7,746 nt of DNA, from contig JAIVHQ010000099.1 in the NCBI GenBank assembly GCA_020200995.1, positions 1 through 7,746 of the forward strand, in the 5' to 3' direction. This DNA is from Flavobacteriales bacterium. GTDB lineage: Bacteria; Bacteroidota; Bacteroidia; Flavobacteriales_D; Cryomorphaceae. A model generated the notes under the pieces. That model ran no database searches and was not told where the DNA came from. It worked only from the letters and a program-made list of their open reading frames with translations. Both the position numbers and the translations under genes were made by a program. Each line of letters starts with the position of its first letter. Position 1 is the stretch's first letter. Positions 6,170 through 7,746 of the stretch are shown in pieces.

Positions 6170-6565
6170 ATGCGCAGCAGACAAAAACGTAGTCTTTCCG
6201 CCTTCTTTTTGATGGCCTTCATGCTGACCCTTGCAGAGGGAAGCTTCCACGCTTTGCTGCACGCTGATCTGCATCAGGTGGAATCAATTCACTCTCACCA
6301 CGCCTGCAGTCATTCCGAAACTGCCCACAGTGAAGATGGCGAGACCGGTGCTAATTCCCCGATTGAGTCTGCTGTGAGTGACGACAGCCACAGTGATACC
6401 TGTGCCCGTTGTGCCCAATTCCTCGTGCATGAGCACACGCACATCGCATCAGCTGTCGGAGAGGTGTCAACACTTCTCATCGGTTTTTTCCGCAGCATGC
6501 CGGAAGCGACCTCGCTCGCTTTTCGGGTTGAGTGCCCGACCCTGAGGGGCCCGCCTGTGGCCTGA
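6170..6565 (+). CDS. Small secreted His/Cys-rich protein, probable metal-related partner of the downstream TonB receptor
   Basis: A 131-aa protein of no family I can name with certainty. Seen: a signal peptide with a basic n-region (RSRQKR) and a hydrophobic core (LSAFFLMAFMLTLA); a mature part with 12 His and 4 Cys, clustered as SIHSHHACSHSETAH, then an acidic Ser/Glu/Asp linker, then the block SHSDTCARCAQFLVHEHTH; a weakly hydrophobic segment (VSTLLIGFF); and a C-terminal LRGPPVA. The C-x-x-C next to His-x-His-x-His looks like a metal-binding site. The general pattern (short exported protein, CxxC, terminal RGPP) recalls DUF2946-like proteins and small proteins encoded beside metal-linked TonB receptors; this is from memory and not proven. 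The start at ATG 6170 is set by the promoter that ends at 6159; the in-frame GTG at 6125 would lie upstream of the promoter. Binding of Zn, Cu or Ni is an inference. Confidence 0.7.
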   Translation: MRSRQKRSLSAFFLMAFMLTLAEGSFHALLHADLHQVESIHSHHACSHSETAHSEDGETGANSPIESAVSDDSHSDTCARCAQFLVHEHTHIASAVGEVSTLLIGFFRSMPEATSLAFRVECPTLRGPPVA

Positions 6566-6621
6566 TTTCGGCCTGGCCACGAGCTATTATTCCCTTCCCT
6601 TTTTCCTCCTTCATTTTTTTT
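6557..6621 (+). other. Hairpin over the stop codon plus pyrimidine tract before the receptor gene
   Basis: GTGGCC (6557-6562) pairs with GGCCAC (6575-6580) around a 12-base loop that contains the TGA stop of the His-rich gene. Ten bases later comes a run that is all C/T from 6590 to 6621 except A6613, ending in eight T. This could act as a weak terminator or attenuator, or as a leader element. The T run is too far from the stem for a canonical terminator. Confidence 0.3.
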
Positions 6622-6632
6622 ACAAAAGTTTA

Positions 6633-7746
6633 ATGAACTTTCGCAAGTTCTATATATTGATTTACATCATGTTGTCGACCCTATTCGGGTTTGGACAAAG
6701 TACTTGTGATATTGAGCTTCTAGGCACTGTGATCGATCGCAATACCGAGCGGGGACTTTCATTCGCCACAGTGATGCACGTCGAAACGGGGAATGCTTCA
6801 GCCACTGACAGCGCGGGAACTTTTAGAATCAGGAATTTGTGCAGAGGGCAGTTATCCCTTATAATTTCTCATGTGGGATGCCGTCCGGAGCGCTACGACC
6901 TCCATTTGACAGGTGATACTGCGGTTACCATTTACCTCACCCACAGTGAGGAAGACCTGGTGGCAGTGGAAATTTCCTCAGAAAGGGAGCGCACCCGTGA
7001 GCTCACCCGCGTTGAGGTGCGCAGCGCTGCTTTGCAGAAGGAGTCGGGAAAGCAGCTCGCTGAGATGGCCTTACTGCTGCCAGGCATGCGGATGATGCAA
7101 ACGGGAAATTCCGTTGCAAAGCCTGTTTTCAGAGGGATGCACAGCAACCGCCTGTTGCTCATGAACAACGGCATCAGGCAGGAGGGCCAATACTGGGGCT
7201 CGGAGCATTCACCCGAAATTGACAGCTATATTGCCCAATCTCTTGCCATCATTGAAGGTCCTGACGCATTGCGTTACGCCTCCGACGCCATCGCAGGTGT
7301 GCTGCTCGTGGAGCCACCTGATGTCTTCGCGCAGAATGAATTTTCCGGAAAGGTACAGACCGGCTTGCAGTCAAACGGGCGCGGTGGATCAACGGCAGCA
7401 GAGCTCAGCGGGTCTCTGCCGATGGTTGAGGGCCTTCACTATCGCCTCCAGGGATCATTGAAAAAGCTGGGCTCCATGCGCGATTCTCGAAATTTTCTGA
7501 CCAACACGGGAGTGGAGGAATGGAATTACTCCTATGCCTTGGGCTATCGCCGAGATGCTTTCAAAGCTGAAGTGTATTATTCGAAGTTCAACCAGCGTTT
7601 CGGTCTGTATCGCTATTCACATTTGGGAAACCTGACCGACCTTCAAAACGTGTTGGAGGGCAGGGAACAGCCCGACACTTCGGGGTTTACTTATGATTTT
7701 GGTCGACCATTTCAGAAAGTCTCCCACGAACTTCTCAAAGCCAAAG
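6633..7746 (+). CDS. TonB-dependent outer-membrane receptor, N-terminal part (partial, runs off the right edge)
   Basis: An open frame of 371 codons with no stop before the window ends. It encodes the start of a TonB-dependent receptor, an outer-membrane beta barrel that imports ligands using TonB energy. Seen: a signal peptide (residues 1-22, core FYILIYIMLSTLFGFG); a carboxypeptidase-regulatory-like domain (about 28-105) with LLGTVIDRNTERGLSFATV and TDSAGTFRIRNL; a TonB-box-like EEDLVAVEI (106-114); a plug domain (about 118-228) with KPVFRGMHSNRLLLMNNGIR, QYWGSEHSPEID and IEGPDALRYASDAIAGVL; then the first barrel strands, rich in Tyr and alternating residues. ATG 6633 gives the proper signal peptide. 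It lies 67 bases after the His-rich gene with no clear promoter between, so the two are probably co-transcribed. The W-G-x-E-H-x-P-E-I-D plug and the His-rich neighbour suggest a metal or metal-chelate substrate, but this is an inference. Confidence 0.92.
   Translation, partial: MNFRKFYILIYIMLSTLFGFGQSTCDIELLGTVIDRNTERGLSFATVMHVETGNASATDSAGTFRIRNLCRGQLSLIISHVGCRPERYDLHLTGDTAVTIYLTHSEEDLVAVEISSERERTRELTRVEVRSAALQKESGKQLAEMALLLPGMRMMQTGNSVAKPVFRGMHSNRLLLMNNGIRQEGQYWGSEHSPEIDSYIAQSLAIIEGPDALRYASDAIAGVLLVEPPDVFAQNEFSGKVQTGLQSNGRGGSTAAELSGSLPMVEGLHYRLQGSLKKLGSMRDSRNFLTNTGVEEWNYSYALGYRRDAFKAEVYYSKFNQRFGLYRYSHLGNLTDLQNVLEGREQPDTSGFTYDFGRPFQKVSHELLKAK

Noticed and set aside
6913..7461. Short + strand frames of 60 and 80 codons inside the receptor
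   Set aside because: They are in a different frame from the continuous 371-codon receptor frame, which has clear domain matches throughout.

Overview
The window looks like a chromosomal segment from a Bacteroidota bacterium, probably of the Flavobacteriales type and from a saline habitat. This is inferred from the style of the Nqr proteins (for example WDRAKNKWMDVNPG in NqrF), a textbook Bacteroidetes promoter (ATTG-N18-TATCTTTG), A/T-rich translation starts without clear GGAGG sites, and a TonB-dependent receptor carrying an N-terminal carboxypeptidase-regulatory-like domain. All supported genes are on the + strand.

Bases 1-4907 hold the end of a sodium-pumping NADH:quinone oxidoreductase operon in the standard order: nqrA (3' part only), nqrB, nqrC, nqrD, nqrE, nqrF. 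The genes are tightly packed (gaps of 15, 2, -4, 6 and 40 bases) and close with a clear intrinsic terminator at 4881-4907. Together they encode a membrane complex that passes electrons from NADH to FAD and a 2Fe-2S centre in NqrF, then through the iron centre between NqrD and NqrE, covalent FMN on NqrC and NqrB and riboflavin in NqrB, to quinone, while exporting Na+. No apbE (flavin transferase) gene follows nqrF, so it must lie elsewhere.

The main surprise is in nqrF. Both ends and all four 2Fe-2S cysteines are intact, but about 50 or more residues are missing in frame between I169 and V170. This removes the Arg-x-Tyr-Ser FAD-binding motif of the ferredoxin-reductase fold. As written, the gene should encode a subunit that cannot hold FAD normally, unless this is an assembly or sequencing artefact.

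Bases 4908-5993 carry two apparently unrelated single genes: a Mpo1/DUF962-family membrane protein and a GNAT acetyltransferase. Bases 5994-6169 are intergenic, with inverted repeats and the strong promoter.

Bases 6170-7746 look like the start of a metal-uptake locus. It has a small secreted His/Cys-rich protein, followed 67 bases later by a TonB-dependent outer-membrane receptor that runs off the right edge. The receptor is open to the end of the window and therefore has no stop codon here. The metal role is an inference from composition and context. No RNA genes, CRISPR arrays, insertion sequences or phage genes were seen.
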